A stretch of 38,292 nucleotides of DNA, taken from positions 1 through 38,292 of IMG/VR virus record IMGVR_UViG_3300009128_000056. One strand, written 5' to 3'. Under the pieces are notes generated by a model. It saw only the letters and a list, made by a program, of their open reading frames with translations. It was not told the origin of the DNA and made no database searches. This stretch comes from a virus. The position numbers and the translations under genes are program-made. Below, piece by piece: positions 1 to 8,848 of this stretch. The first letter of the stretch is position 1, and each line of letters begins with the position of its first letter.

Positions 1-119
1 TGATGAGATGGTGAAGTTTAACCAGATAGTTAGCGCTGCGAATAAGAAGGGTGCAGACAAGGAAAGAATTAAACACTTAGATACAGTTGCTAAGAATGTT
101 TTAATGAACTTTGAAGCTA
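1..119. repeat. Terminal direct repeat, left copy (contig overlap)
   Basis: Bases 1-119 are identical to bases 38174-38292. The reading frame of the gene starting at 37899 continues through the overlap into 1-205 without interruption, so the two ends are the same locus. A length of exactly 119 fits the k-mer overlap left by a de Bruijn assembler on a circular or circularly permuted molecule, which is inference. The non-redundant length is 38,173 bp. Confidence 0.95.
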
Positions 120-205
120 AAAAGAACATGACTATTTTAATGGAAAACATAACAAGAATTAATGAACAATTAACGTTTATTGAGAAGAATTTCCAGCCTG
201 CTTAG
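1..205 (+). CDS. 3' end of coiled-coil hypothetical protein that starts at 37899
   Basis: This is the C-terminal part of a 159-residue protein whose start codon is at 37899 on the other side of the circular join. Codons begin at base 2 of the window, and the stop is at 203-205. The visible part is Lys/Glu/Asn-rich and predicted helical, ending in NFQPA. An ATG at 8 is internal and should not be taken as the true start. No family is recognised. Confidence 0.85.
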   Translation, partial: DEMVKFNQIVSAANKKGADKERIKHLDTVAKNVLMNFEAKKNMTILMENITRINEQLTFIEKNFQPA

Positions 206-206
206 A

Positions 207-623
207 ATGGATTGTGTTAAACATTTGGATATTTGTAAAGCCGAGTGCTGTAAGTGCTTGGTTTTTACATTACCAAGCACGACTTCTGCTGAAACAGTTT
301 TAAAGCTAAAAGAATTAACAGTTAGGCTACATCCATTTACTTTAGAACAAAAGAAATATTATAACTATCATGCGGGCGTCAAGGTGATATATAAAAACCG
401 CGTTCCTTACGTAGTGATTCAAAACACTGGCAATATTGAAATCTTATCGTCGGACGAGAAAGGTTTGGTAATTTTAGTGCATGCGATTTGTAACCAGTTA
501 GATGAGAACAATTTATGTAAACAACACGCTCAAGGAATAAAACTAAAGATGTGTGCTAATCTAGATGAAGATAATCAAGAAGGTTATTATATAACTCCGA
601 ACTGTCTTTTGAAGAAAAATTGA
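207..623 (+). CDS. YkgJ-like Cys-rich metal-binding protein
   Basis: 138 residues from the ATG at 207, just after the stop at 205; this start is preferred to 180, which overlaps the previous gene. It has a CxxxxCCxxC cluster near the N-terminus (CKAECCKC) and a later cluster of the form CNQLDxxxxC(x)H...C, followed by a last Cys near the C-terminus (PNC). This spacing resembles the YkgJ/UPF0153 family, annotated as putative zinc- or iron-chelating proteins, possibly Fe-S. Its viral role is unknown. It is cotranscribed with the terminase-side genes and ends exactly where the first late-type promoter starts. Family call likely, function not. Confidence 0.7.
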   Translation: MDCVKHLDICKAECCKCLVFTLPSTTSAETVLKLKELTVRLHPFTLEQKKYYNYHAGVKVIYKNRVPYVVIQNTGNIEILSSDEKGLVILVHAICNQLDENNLCKQHAQGIKLKMCANLDEDNQEGYYITPNCLLKKN

Positions 624-640
624 GATTAATTATATAAATA
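622..640 (+). promoter_or_regulatory. Late-type promoter P1
   Basis: GATTAATTATATAAAT at 624-639 contains an archaeal TATA element and overlaps the stop codon of the preceding gene. It matches the cores at 6563 and 13155 at 15 of 16 bases. A TTCTTATTCTT tract follows at 665-675. It serves the operon starting at 752. The leader of roughly 85 bases contains a possible GACCC/GGGTC hairpin near 698-720 and ends in an AGGAGG Shine-Dalgarno. Confidence 0.7.
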
Positions 641-751
641 AGTATGGCCTTAATGTTAATTAGATTCTTATTCTTTCAGATTTTAAGCAATAATATGATG
701 ACCCAATCTTCTACGGGGTCGGATTAATAAAAGATACAGGAGGCATATAAT

Positions 752-1879
752 ATGGCAACACATACATTAACAGACAGAAAATATTCTAGTCTGATTGAAA
801 ATAATAAAACTTCTGCTGAAAATAATCATCCTGGTAGCGTACCTTATGGTCAGATAAGTGCAGGATTATATACAACAGCGGCACCGACATTAGCAAATAA
901 CGATTTTGGATTTATGAGATTAGACGATGAAGGTTATTTGTTATGTACATTAAAATCCGCAATAGAAGTTGGCGGAGATTTAGCAGTAGACGTTTGGTCT
1001 TACCAATTAGTCGATGGTACTGATGCAAATGCATGGGTATTTACTCATGACGCGGACTTAAGTGCAGTATCTGAAGTATGGCAAGGATTTGGCGGTTATG
1101 ATGAAACTGCTGATAGATTTAGAGCTTTTCCAATAGGAACTGATAATGCAGCAGCTCCTACAGATGCGCAAGGTGTACCTGTAATGGGAGAATATAACGC
1201 AACACCAGTAGTGTATGGGGATGGCGATTTTACAATATTACAGACAACTTCTGCTGGAGCTTTATGGATTGTTGGTGGAATAATTGATGAATCAGCTATG
1301 CCAGCAACTCCAGAATTTGTAGCTACTGGTGGAGAATACCGAGCATCAGAAACAACTTACACTGACGGAGATGCAACAGTTCTTCAATCTGACGTAAATG
1401 GTTATTTGAAAACCAGACCAAAAGGTTACGATGTTGGTACTGATTCACAGAAAGTGTTTGAAGTTAGTCCGGTTAATCAGCAGTTTGTAAGTGAGAGTTT
1501 GGCTGATGTAGATGCAGCTTACGCAGACAACACAACTACCCGTTACCCAAGCAATACTGGGGCAACAATGGATGGTTATGCAGACTTTTCATTAACTGGA
1601 AAACTTATTTGTTCAGGTGGAACTGTTACCTTAACGATTGAAGCAACCAATGATGAAGACACAACAAATGCAGATTGGATTGACGTAACTAAAGCATTTT
1701 ACGATGCAGAAAACAACACAACTGGAAATGCAAATTATCAAGCAGCCGGAGCAACACTAACTTATGCAATTGATGCTGATAATTTTAACTATAGGTATTA
1801 TAGGGTTGTTGTAATTTCAGCAGGAGTAGGTGATGCTGCCAGTACAGTGATTGTTAAGGCACGGAGGAAAGCAATATGA
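752..1879 (+). CDS. Virion structural protein with internal repeats
   Basis: 375 residues, preceded by an AGGAGG site seven bases before the ATG. The middle carries at least two related segments of about 70 residues (around 145-180 and 190-230) with the pattern Y..GD.T.LQ....G.L, and a divergent one near 45-75. The C-terminal part (about 275-375) is Thr/Asn-rich beta-sandwich-like and ends in a basic KARRKAI tail. Such composition is typical of virion decoration or fibre proteins. First gene of the P1 operon and overlaps the next by four bases. No exact family recognised. Confidence 0.7.
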   Translation: MATHTLTDRKYSSLIENNKTSAENNHPGSVPYGQISAGLYTTAAPTLANNDFGFMRLDDEGYLLCTLKSAIEVGGDLAVDVWSYQLVDGTDANAWVFTHDADLSAVSEVWQGFGGYDETADRFRAFPIGTDNAAAPTDAQGVPVMGEYNATPVVYGDGDFTILQTTSAGALWIVGGIIDESAMPATPEFVATGGEYRASETTYTDGDATVLQSDVNGYLKTRPKGYDVGTDSQKVFEVSPVNQQFVSESLADVDAAYADNTTTRYPSNTGATMDGYADFSLTGKLICSGGTVTLTIEATNDEDTTNADWIDVTKAFYDAENNTTGNANYQAAGATLTYAIDADNFNYRYYRVVVISAGVGDAASTVIVKARRKAI

Positions 1880-2535
1880 GACCGCAAATAGCTAAGGAAG
1901 ATTTGGCTGTACCCACAGCTGATACAACTGACAATGCTTATGCAATGGATGTCGTTGGGAATAAAACTGATGCAGCAGCGGCAGGGGCAGTTACAGCAAC
2001 AGAGTCAGTAATGGCTTATGCTAAACAGAATGTAACCAATACCGAAGCAGCAGCAACAGCAATTGCTACAATTGATAGTGAAGTTGGTGTGATTGACGGG
2101 ATTGTTGATGATTTGAAAGCAGTTGCAGAATATACTGCAACAACAGCTTCAATAAATTTGGCAGTAGGAAATAATAATATTTTCACAGTTACTGGCGTAG
2201 TTCAAATAGTTGAGATTATTGGTACTGTTGATACCACTTTTAAAGTGATAGCTAATAATACAAAGATTGTAGCAGGTGGAGGTTCAGTAGATATTTGTGG
2301 AGTCGTTGATATAACTGGGGCTGCACAATTTAGTATTTTTTCTATTACTGGCACTTTTGCTAACGCAATGATAATTAATACTGGTGGTGCATTCGTATCA
2401 CAGCCAGGTGCAATAACTGTTGGAACAGGAAACATTGTTGTTAACTGTGCAGGAGATGATGACAGCACTGGAGCAGTAACTTGGATGGTCAGATACAAAC
2501 CAATAAGTTCAGATGGCGCAATTGCAGCAGCATAG
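1876..2535 (+). CDS. Virion structural protein, helical stalk plus beta domain
   Basis: 219 residues, ATG overlapping the previous stop. The first 90 residues are Ala/Thr-rich and likely helical (VVGNKTDAAA..., ...ATAIATIDSEVGVIDGIVDDL), a pattern seen in phage fibre or decoration proteins. The rest is Val/Ile/Thr/Gly-rich and beta. It probably works on the virion surface with its neighbours, which is inferred from composition and operon position. Confidence 0.65.
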   Translation: MRPQIAKEDLAVPTADTTDNAYAMDVVGNKTDAAAAGAVTATESVMAYAKQNVTNTEAAATAIATIDSEVGVIDGIVDDLKAVAEYTATTASINLAVGNNNIFTVTGVVQIVEIIGTVDTTFKVIANNTKIVAGGGSVDICGVVDITGAAQFSIFSITGTFANAMIINTGGAFVSQPGAITVGTGNIVVNCAGDDDSTGAVTWMVRYKPISSDGAIAAA

Positions 2536-2547
2536 GAGGATTGAAAA

Positions 2548-2820
2548 ATGTACTTAAAAGGTAAAAAATATAAGGAACCAAAAAAGGCAGAAAAGCTTAT
2601 TCTTCCGAAAGAAGAAGCCAAAGCATTGATTAAAGAGTTTGTTACAGATGAAGGTAAAAAATCTTACTATGACATCTGTCAACACGTTCTTCAACATTAC
2701 TATAAAGAAGGAAAATATTATAGTAGCAGAGATGTTATTGTAGCGATTAAAGAAGTCAATGCGGAGTGGCACCCACCAGTGGTTGAAGAAAAGATTAAAA
2801 CAATTAACAAAGGAGTATAA
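2548..2820 (+). CDS. Hypothetical basic protein
   Basis: 90 residues with a good GGAGG site upstream. Lys-rich N-terminus (KGKKYKEPKKAEK) followed by a helical region with several Tyr and His. No domain is recognised. Packed between two virion genes with 12- and 3-base gaps, so it is expressed with the P1 operon. Confidence 0.65.
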   Translation: MYLKGKKYKEPKKAEKLILPKEEAKALIKEFVTDEGKKSYYDICQHVLQHYYKEGKYYSSRDVIVAIKEVNAEWHPPVVEEKIKTINKGV

Positions 2821-2823
2821 ACA

Positions 2824-4131
2824 ATGCCGTACAAATACCCTACAATTCCAGCAGAGGATGTTTTATTTAGAGAGCAGTTCATTAATGTTCAGTATGTTAC
2901 TGATAATGGGGGTTCTTTTAGTGGTACTCCTTCTATGGCACAGAACATCATAACTTTCAACGGCGTAGATGAAAAAGTCACTTATAACAAATCATTAGAT
3001 ATTGGATTAAGAGATTTTAGCATTAGTGGTAGATTTTTAACAAATTCTAAGACGGGTTCTCCAAGAATCACAGGCACGAGAGTTGGAACAGAAGGTGTGG
3101 ATGTTTACTTGGATGCGACGACTGGTAAAATTAGTTTTTATTTATCAGATGCAGGGGCTGGAACTATTTTCGGATTTAACAACGAAGTAGATAGGAGTGA
3201 TGGAAACCCTTACTTTTTCACTATTTCTTTTGATAGAGATAATAGAGCAACTCTTTATGTAAACGGGTTACTGGTTGGCACAAGTACGGCTGTTATTAGT
3301 GGTGAGGCTGGCAGTTTAGATACTGCTGAAGTTTGGATTGGAGATTTTAGTACAGGTTGGTTTAATGGTCAGATTGGAGAGATTGTTTATTATAGTAAAG
3401 CACTTACTGCAGAAGAAATTAATGATATTTATACTCAACAAACATTCGGCGAAGTTAAAATAGATCAATTGGAGTTCTTTTTAGCTTTAAGGACCCATTA
3501 CAATAATGGAACAACAGAATTAACTCCTAACACTGGAGTAATTGGTGACGATACGATTAGGTGGGGAGATGGTTCAACATCTTCAACATATCCTACTCTT
3601 CTACCAAATAATGGTGTAAGTTTTGATGGCGGAGATTATATTTATATTAATAATCCATTAATTCTCGCCAATACAGATACGTTTTGTTTAGGTTGTTTGT
3701 TCAGGTCAACAGATACAAATACAGTATATATGATGGATTGTAGAGAAGCTGGAAATGAAGGTTTTGGAGTTGCTTTTGTTGGGGGAAAAATAAGAGCGTT
3801 TACTGATGCAGGCGGTGTAGGTAACTGGGCACAAACTGATGGTACTTATGTTGATGACCAATGGCATTCTTGTATTGTTAATTTTTCAGAAAACGGAGCA
3901 AACACAGATATAGCTATTTACATTGATGGGGAATTAGCGAAGAGTGACACTATTAATAAATTTACAACAACAGATACCACTGGAGCAAAACCAGTTCTTG
4001 GTGCAATTTACACAAGGGGGTCTAACTTTTATGTTGGAGATATGAAATTTCCATTCTTGTGGAGATTTGATTTAACACCAACGCAGGCCAGATGGCAACA
4101 CTTTAAACTATTCAGGGAGCTGAATATATAA
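2824..4131 (+). CDS. LamG/concanavalin-like virion protein (two domains)
   Basis: 435 residues. Two concanavalin-A-like (LamG, laminin G-type) jelly-roll domains are suggested at about 25-210 and 225-430. Signs are a 'V.FNGVDEKVTYNKSLDIG' type opening, 'F..SFDRDNRATLYVNGLLVG', 'WIGDF..GWFNGQIGEIVYYSKALT..EIN.IY', and the parallel second set with 'IAIYIDGELAKS'. LamG domains in virions usually bind host surface glycans, so receptor binding is a reasonable inference. The gene overlaps the next by one base. Confidence 0.8.
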   Translation: MPYKYPTIPAEDVLFREQFINVQYVTDNGGSFSGTPSMAQNIITFNGVDEKVTYNKSLDIGLRDFSISGRFLTNSKTGSPRITGTRVGTEGVDVYLDATTGKISFYLSDAGAGTIFGFNNEVDRSDGNPYFFTISFDRDNRATLYVNGLLVGTSTAVISGEAGSLDTAEVWIGDFSTGWFNGQIGEIVYYSKALTAEEINDIYTQQTFGEVKIDQLEFFLALRTHYNNGTTELTPNTGVIGDDTIRWGDGSTSSTYPTLLPNNGVSFDGGDYIYINNPLILANTDTFCLGCLFRSTDTNTVYMMDCREAGNEGFGVAFVGGKIRAFTDAGGVGNWAQTDGTYVDDQWHSCIVNFSENGANTDIAIYIDGELAKSDTINKFTTTDTTGAKPVLGAIYTRGSNFYVGDMKFPFLWRFDLTPTQARWQHFKLFRELNI

Positions 4132-6143
4132 TGACAATCAAAGAAACTTATAGAGCCAACATTGTTGGACATTGGGATTTTAGGACTGGAACAATAAAAG
4201 ATCAGAGTGCAAATAGTAATGATGGCGTTTTTGGTGGAACTATAGGTTGGCATAATTCTTCTGGTGGAAGAGTTTTAAACTTTGAAGGCTCAAGTGGCTA
4301 TATTGATATTGACACAATTGTTGGTGATTTGGCTTCCGATACTGTTGGAACTTGGGTGGCGTGGATAAAGACTGATGATGCTAGTACAACTCAAGAAATA
4401 ATTAGTTTTGGAGATACTAATGCAGACACAAGGATTCAGTTCGATATTGATGGTGCTGGTTTGTTAAGAGCTCTTGCAGGTTCAGCAGGAGTAACTCAAT
4501 GGGCAGTAGATACAGATGCAACACAATTGGTTAATGGTGTTTGGACTATGGTTGGTATTGTTCAAGATGGAACAGAACCTATATTATATGTTAATGGGAC
4601 TGCACCTGCTCAAACATTTTCTACGTCAACAGATAAAACTGTTTGGCATAATGATCTTGGCGGTTTAGATAATGGTAGAATTGGTTGTGGTAATTGGAAC
4701 AATGGCGGTAATGCTACATTTTTTGATGGAGAAATGCGTGAAGCAATTATTTTTGATACAAACTTAACAAGTTTAGAAATGGCGCTACTTTACGAAGAAT
4801 CAGTTAAAGAAGGACATTATGATTATACACCTCAAAGAACTCATTTATCGGAAGAATATTTCGAATCCTCTGTAACAGGGGCATGGGATATGAATGTTAG
4901 AGAAGGTGTGATTTTAGATATTACTGGGGGAGGGAATAATGGAGTCATCTCTGGTACTGGTTCAACGCAGGTTGATGGAGTTTTTGGCAAAGCATTACAG
5001 TTTCCAGGAGTAGATAATAATTCAGGAGTTCAGATTCAAGAAGATCCACTTATAGATAATGTTTTCAGTGGTGGTGGTGCATTAGAAGCTTGGGTTTTGG
5101 CTACAAGTGATGGTGGTACTAGTTTAGGAAGAATTGCTGATAAGAATGCATGGTTTTTATTGGTTCAATCAGAAACAGCAGGATTTGTAAAATTATTTTT
5201 TAGAAAAGGGTTTGATGGTACTAATGGTGATTGGAAAACTACAGATATAGTAATGCCTTTAAACACACCAGTCCATCTTATTGTTTCTTATGATGATAGT
5301 TCGGTAGCAAATAACCCTACATTTTTCATTAACGGTACAGAGTATACTGTTGGCAGTGGTTTAGATGAAATACAGACACCCGTAGGTACAGCAACTAATG
5401 ATTCTGCTTTAGATTTATGGATAGGGAGTACAGCCTCTAACGATGGAATCTGGGGTGGATGGATTGATACTATTAAACTCCACAACACCGAATTTACTCA
5501 GGCAGAAGCGCAAATTCAATACGAGAAAGGTAAAGCTAAACTTGCATATTATTCTGAAGGTGAAGAGTGGAATGTAAGTACTGGCAATATAACTTCAGGC
5601 ATTCTAGAAAACACAGGTTGGAATGTAAGCACTGGCACTTGGCAGGTTGATGATAGTTCTGATGGACATAAACAAATTACCTGTGTTAATGATGGAATTA
5701 TAAGTATAGAATCACAACAAGGTTTTGGTACTTGGGAATTTGATTGGTATAAGAAAGATGCTAGCACATTTTGGTTAGGTTTTATGGCAGAAGATATTGG
5801 TGCTCATAATGCAGCTGGACAGAATGGTTATTTCTTAGAGTTTGGCCAAAATGAAAATGTAACTTTATTTGAAACCAGTGCTGGAACACCAACAGCAATA
5901 ATGAATACTGTTAATAGCTTTTTGTCTGTTGATACTTGGTATAGAATAAAAGTCACTAGAAATGGAGGCGTTTTCTCTGTTTATTATTCAAGCGATAATG
6001 GTGAAACATACACCTTATTTCCTGCAGACTATGGAAGTAACCCCGTAACTGACACAACCCATCTAGCTCTTAACTATGTTGTACTAATTATGGATCAAGA
6101 CGATGCAATAAGAAACTTTAGGTTTAGTCCGGTGGTACAATGA
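4131..6143 (+). CDS. Large LamG-type adhesin or fibre protein
   Basis: 670 residues. A first LamG-like domain spans about 10-215 (opening VGHWDFRTGTIKDQS, then 'LNFEGSSGYIDI', 'ILYVNGTAP', 'MREAIIFDTNLTS'), and a second about 240-460 ('ALQFPGVDNNSGVQI', 'PTFFINGTEY', 'WGGWIDTIKLHNTEFT'). A third beta-rich region follows at about 475-670 and carries a short internal repeat (WNVSTGNI / WNVSTGTW). Same family as the upstream gene and probably derived by duplication. Likely host-binding virion protein. Confidence 0.8.
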   Translation: MTIKETYRANIVGHWDFRTGTIKDQSANSNDGVFGGTIGWHNSSGGRVLNFEGSSGYIDIDTIVGDLASDTVGTWVAWIKTDDASTTQEIISFGDTNADTRIQFDIDGAGLLRALAGSAGVTQWAVDTDATQLVNGVWTMVGIVQDGTEPILYVNGTAPAQTFSTSTDKTVWHNDLGGLDNGRIGCGNWNNGGNATFFDGEMREAIIFDTNLTSLEMALLYEESVKEGHYDYTPQRTHLSEEYFESSVTGAWDMNVREGVILDITGGGNNGVISGTGSTQVDGVFGKALQFPGVDNNSGVQIQEDPLIDNVFSGGGALEAWVLATSDGGTSLGRIADKNAWFLLVQSETAGFVKLFFRKGFDGTNGDWKTTDIVMPLNTPVHLIVSYDDSSVANNPTFFINGTEYTVGSGLDEIQTPVGTATNDSALDLWIGSTASNDGIWGGWIDTIKLHNTEFTQAEAQIQYEKGKAKLAYYSEGEEWNVSTGNITSGILENTGWNVSTGTWQVDDSSDGHKQITCVNDGIISIESQQGFGTWEFDWYKKDASTFWLGFMAEDIGAHNAAGQNGYFLEFGQNENVTLFETSAGTPTAIMNTVNSFLSVDTWYRIKVTRNGGVFSVYYSSDNGETYTLFPADYGSNPVTDTTHLALNYVVLIMDQDDAIRNFRFSPVVQ

Positions 6144-6376
6144 AGGAGATTTGCGTGATATGTTCGAAAGAGAAAGAGATTAATGACATTCATACACAGG
6201 TTGATTCGATGGCTGTTAAATTAGACATAATATATAAAGAACTAATGGGTAACGGCAAACAAGGATTATTAAAAAGCTGGTGGGAACTAAGGGGCAGTAT
6301 AAAAACATGGAAACTCATTGCAGGCGGAGGCGGAGTAGTAAGCATCGCGGCAGTATTGCTTTCAGTATTCCTATAG
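6140..6376 (+). CDS. Small membrane protein, XhlA/holin-like architecture
   Basis: 78 residues, start overlapping the previous stop by four bases. A CVIC pair at the N-terminus is followed by a coiled coil (about 13-40), a GNGKQGL motif and one C-terminal membrane span (about 58-78). Coiled coil, then NGxxG, then a single membrane span resembles XhlA-type phage membrane proteins. Membrane anchoring is visible, while a lysis role is inferred and the lysis cassette at 22808 is the stronger candidate. Confidence 0.6.
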   Translation: MKEICVICSKEKEINDIHTQVDSMAVKLDIIYKELMGNGKQGLLKSWWELRGSIKTWKLIAGGGGVVSIAAVLLSVFL

Positions 6377-6385
6377 GAGGTTAAA

Positions 6386-6568
6386 ATGGCACATAAATTT
6401 CCAGAAGATCATCCATTATTAACAATAAAATTACATACTAGTAAGAAAAAGAAACCTAAACCTAAGAATTTAGTTTGTAAAAGCTACATATTCAAAAAAG
6501 GTAAAATGATTAAGAAACCTAAGAAAAAGGTTAGCAAACTTAAGAAATTTCTAGGTTTTAGAGATTAA
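6386..6568 (+). CDS. Small Lys-rich protein
   Basis: 60 residues with an AGGAGG site upstream. About a third of residues are Lys (KKKKPKPKN, KKPKKKVSKLKK). Such small basic proteins bind nucleic acid or fill capsids, but no family is recognised. The last gene of the P1 operon, its stop codon lies in promoter P2. Confidence 0.6.
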   Translation: MAHKFPEDHPLLTIKLHTSKKKKPKPKNLVCKSYIFKKGKMIKKPKKKVSKLKKFLGFRD

Positions 6569-6578
6569 TTATTTAAAT
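6563..6578 (+). promoter_or_regulatory. Late-type promoter P2
   Basis: GATTAATTATTTAAAT, identical over 16 bases to the core at 13155, overlaps the stop codon of the Lys-rich gene. TTCTTATTCTT follows at 6601-6611, close to the expected transcription start. It serves the head operon; the portal start codon at 6631 has no strong Shine-Dalgarno. Confidence 0.75.
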
Positions 6579-6630
6579 ATAAATCACTATTAAAGTTTTA
6601 TTCTTATTCTTCTATGCGGTAACTGATAAA

Positions 6631-8247
6631 ATGGGACTATTTAGAAAAGATAAACCAACGATCAAAGCTGAGCCTGAAGTAAAAGCTAGTCAACAATCTA
6701 ATGATGTAATTGAACGTGACAATATTGCTGGCGGCATATTTAAGGCGTATATTCCAAAATTCTTATACAAACCCCCCTATGGTTATCCTAGACCGGAAAA
6801 CATACCGTTATTGAAAGTATTTGGAAAATATCCTTATATCTTTGGCGTTATTAATTTGCTTCAAGAAGAGGCCGCAGGTAATCCGTGGAAGATCGTACCT
6901 AAAGACGGCTCAGTTCGCATAGAAGACAATCCAGAATTAATGGCTAAGCGTGACCAAATATGTGATTTTCTTAATAATCCTAACGGTAATAAAGAAAGTT
7001 TTGGGGATTTAACTAAGGCGTGTATTAGAGATATTTGCGAGGTAGACGCAGGATGTTTTGTTAAGGTGTTTAATCGTGCAGGGAAAATGGTGCAATTGTT
7101 TGCTAGAGATGGTGGTGCTTTCTTAAAAAATCCAGATATTTATGGTTACATGGGTGATAGAGAAGATATTATTTTACCTGCTTCACACTTTGATATTTCA
7201 GGCATGACAGAAACTCAACAAGTCCAGCATTATGATTTGCATTACAGAAATCAAGCAGCATATTTCCAATACAGTTGGACTAGTGCAGCTATGCCTATTC
7301 CTTTTGGTAAACGTGAGATTGTTTATTTCATGAAAAACCCAAGAACGGATTCAATGTATGGTATAAGTCCTGTTCAGGTTTTAGCAGATATTATTTTAAC
7401 ATTAGTTTACGGTTCACAATATAATTTGGATTTTTACATGAATAGTAATATTCCAGAAGGAGTTTTACAACTAATAGGTGCACAATCAGCACAAGTAAAA
7501 TCAGTTAAAGAAAGATTAGAAAATAGTAATCGTTTCAAAGATTCTGTAACTGGATTCTTCAGAAAGGTTGGCTTTAAGATGCCTGTTGTAAATGTTGAAG
7601 CTAAATTTACGCCGTTCCAATTACCAGCTAAAGAACTACAAATCATTGAACAACAAGAATGGTTTACTAAGGTTGTTTGGATGTGCTTCGGTATTAGTCC
7701 CGAAGACATGGGTTTCACTCAAGATAGTAATAAAGCTGTCTCACAAACTGTGGCTAAACGTTTCGCACGAAAGGCAGTTAGGCCTTTGTTAAGACTTATG
7801 GAAGAAAGAATTAACATGGAAATTATCCCTGAGTTTGGAACGAATGATTTAAAGTTTAAGTTTGAGGACTATGACTTAGATGAAGATATTCAAAAGCATT
7901 CATTGTATGAAGCACAATTAAGACTGGGAATTAAAACTCCGGAAATGATTGCTGAAGAAGAAGGAATTGATCTTGCTAAATTAAAGAAAAGTAAAGAGGA
8001 GAAACAGAAAGAAGATGAAGCCCTATTTGGCAACCAGGATAAAGGAGAGAATTTCAAAGATAAAGAAGGACAGAAAGATAAAGATAACAAAGACAAAAAT
8101 GACGTTGGGATAAAAGCCAATCCGGCTGATGAGTTCGAAACAACAGAATTAGAGACTGAATTAGTTAATCAAATTAAGAGTAATGCTACTAAGGTCGTTG
8201 ATGCTTTAAAGTTATATGATGAGGGTAAGTTGGACAATGTCAAGTGA
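6631..8247 (+). CDS. Portal protein
   Basis: 538 residues. Portal proteins form the dodecameric ring at the capsid vertex through which DNA enters. Recognisable features are 'YPYIFGVINLLQEEAAGNPW' near 70-90, 'REIVYFMKNPRTDSMYGISP' near 230-250, 'QEWFTKVVWMCFGISPEDMG' near 345-365, and a highly charged C-terminal tail (about 450-510). First gene of the head operon. It overlaps the next gene by 11 bases, followed by Mu F-like, protease-scaffold and capsid genes in classic order. Confidence 0.88.
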   Translation: MGLFRKDKPTIKAEPEVKASQQSNDVIERDNIAGGIFKAYIPKFLYKPPYGYPRPENIPLLKVFGKYPYIFGVINLLQEEAAGNPWKIVPKDGSVRIEDNPELMAKRDQICDFLNNPNGNKESFGDLTKACIRDICEVDAGCFVKVFNRAGKMVQLFARDGGAFLKNPDIYGYMGDREDIILPASHFDISGMTETQQVQHYDLHYRNQAAYFQYSWTSAAMPIPFGKREIVYFMKNPRTDSMYGISPVQVLADIILTLVYGSQYNLDFYMNSNIPEGVLQLIGAQSAQVKSVKERLENSNRFKDSVTGFFRKVGFKMPVVNVEAKFTPFQLPAKELQIIEQQEWFTKVVWMCFGISPEDMGFTQDSNKAVSQTVAKRFARKAVRPLLRLMEERINMEIIPEFGTNDLKFKFEDYDLDEDIQKHSLYEAQLRLGIKTPEMIAEEEGIDLAKLKKSKEEKQKEDEALFGNQDKGENFKDKEGQKDKDNKDKNDVGIKANPADEFETTELETELVNQIKSNATKVVDALKLYDEGKLDNVK

Positions 8248-8848
8248 ACTTAAGAATATAATTGGTTCAATAGTGAAAAGTTTATCTTCATTATTTGCTA
8301 TTGATGTTGGTAAAGATATTGTTGCCAGATCATTAATGAAGTTTTATGATAAAGGATTACAAGACATGGAAGTAAAATTTAACATGAATTTTACAAGAAA
8401 GGATAATCGTGTTGAATTGCTTAATGATTATGTTGCTGAGAATATAAAAGGTATGAACGAAGAGATGCAAGAAAAAATTCGAAAAGAAGTCACGCAAGGA
8501 GTTATGAATAATGAAAGCGTCGCCGCAATTGCAGAACGGATTCAAGGCGTATCAGAGATGGCACAAACTAGGGCTAAAATGATTGCAAGAACTGAATCCA
8601 ATCGTGCTGAGGGTATGGCACACCGAGATGCGGCTAGACAAACTGGTTTACAATTGGTTAAGTATGTTGATGCTCATTTGGATAAGAGAACTTCAAGTAT
8701 ATGTCAAGGTTTAGATCAAAAGTATGGATCCGCAGATAAAGCTATTCCTACTGATGCTAAGTTTGAATTGGATGGTCAGGAGTGGGATATTAATCCGTTT
8801 CATGTTAATTGCAGATCAAGAGTAGTTTATGTAGAGGGAGGTAGTTAA
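8237..8848 (+). CDS. Mu gpF-like minor head protein
   Basis: 203 residues from the ATG at 8237, chosen because a GAGGG site lies about ten bases upstream; a start at 8216 would overlap portal more. The C-terminal half has the family signature: 'MIARTESNRAEGMAHRDAA', then 'VDAHLDKRTSSICQGLDQK', then 'NPFHVNCRSRVVY', with Cys and His likely binding metal. This family (Mu gpF / SPP1 gp7) sits beside portal and helps head assembly. Confidence 0.85.
   Translation: MSSELKNIIGSIVKSLSSLFAIDVGKDIVARSLMKFYDKGLQDMEVKFNMNFTRKDNRVELLNDYVAENIKGMNEEMQEKIRKEVTQGVMNNESVAAIAERIQGVSEMAQTRAKMIARTESNRAEGMAHRDAARQTGLQLVKYVDAHLDKRTSSICQGLDQKYGSADKAIPTDAKFELDGQEWDINPFHVNCRSRVVYVEGGS

Noticed and set aside
1-119. 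Terminal repeat as a biological long terminal repeat
   Set aside because: Its exact 119-base length and position inside a gene fit an assembly overlap better; coverage data could change this.
180-206. Earlier start for the YkgJ-like gene
   Set aside because: It overlaps the end of the preceding gene without a ribosome site; the ATG at 207 is placed just after that stop.
2202-2621. Minus-strand open frame opposite virion genes
   Set aside because: It lies over a well-supported plus-strand gene, has no ribosome site, and shows no domain. The same applies to other minus-strand frames in coding regions, such as 7434-7718, 22732-23046 and 32200-32577.
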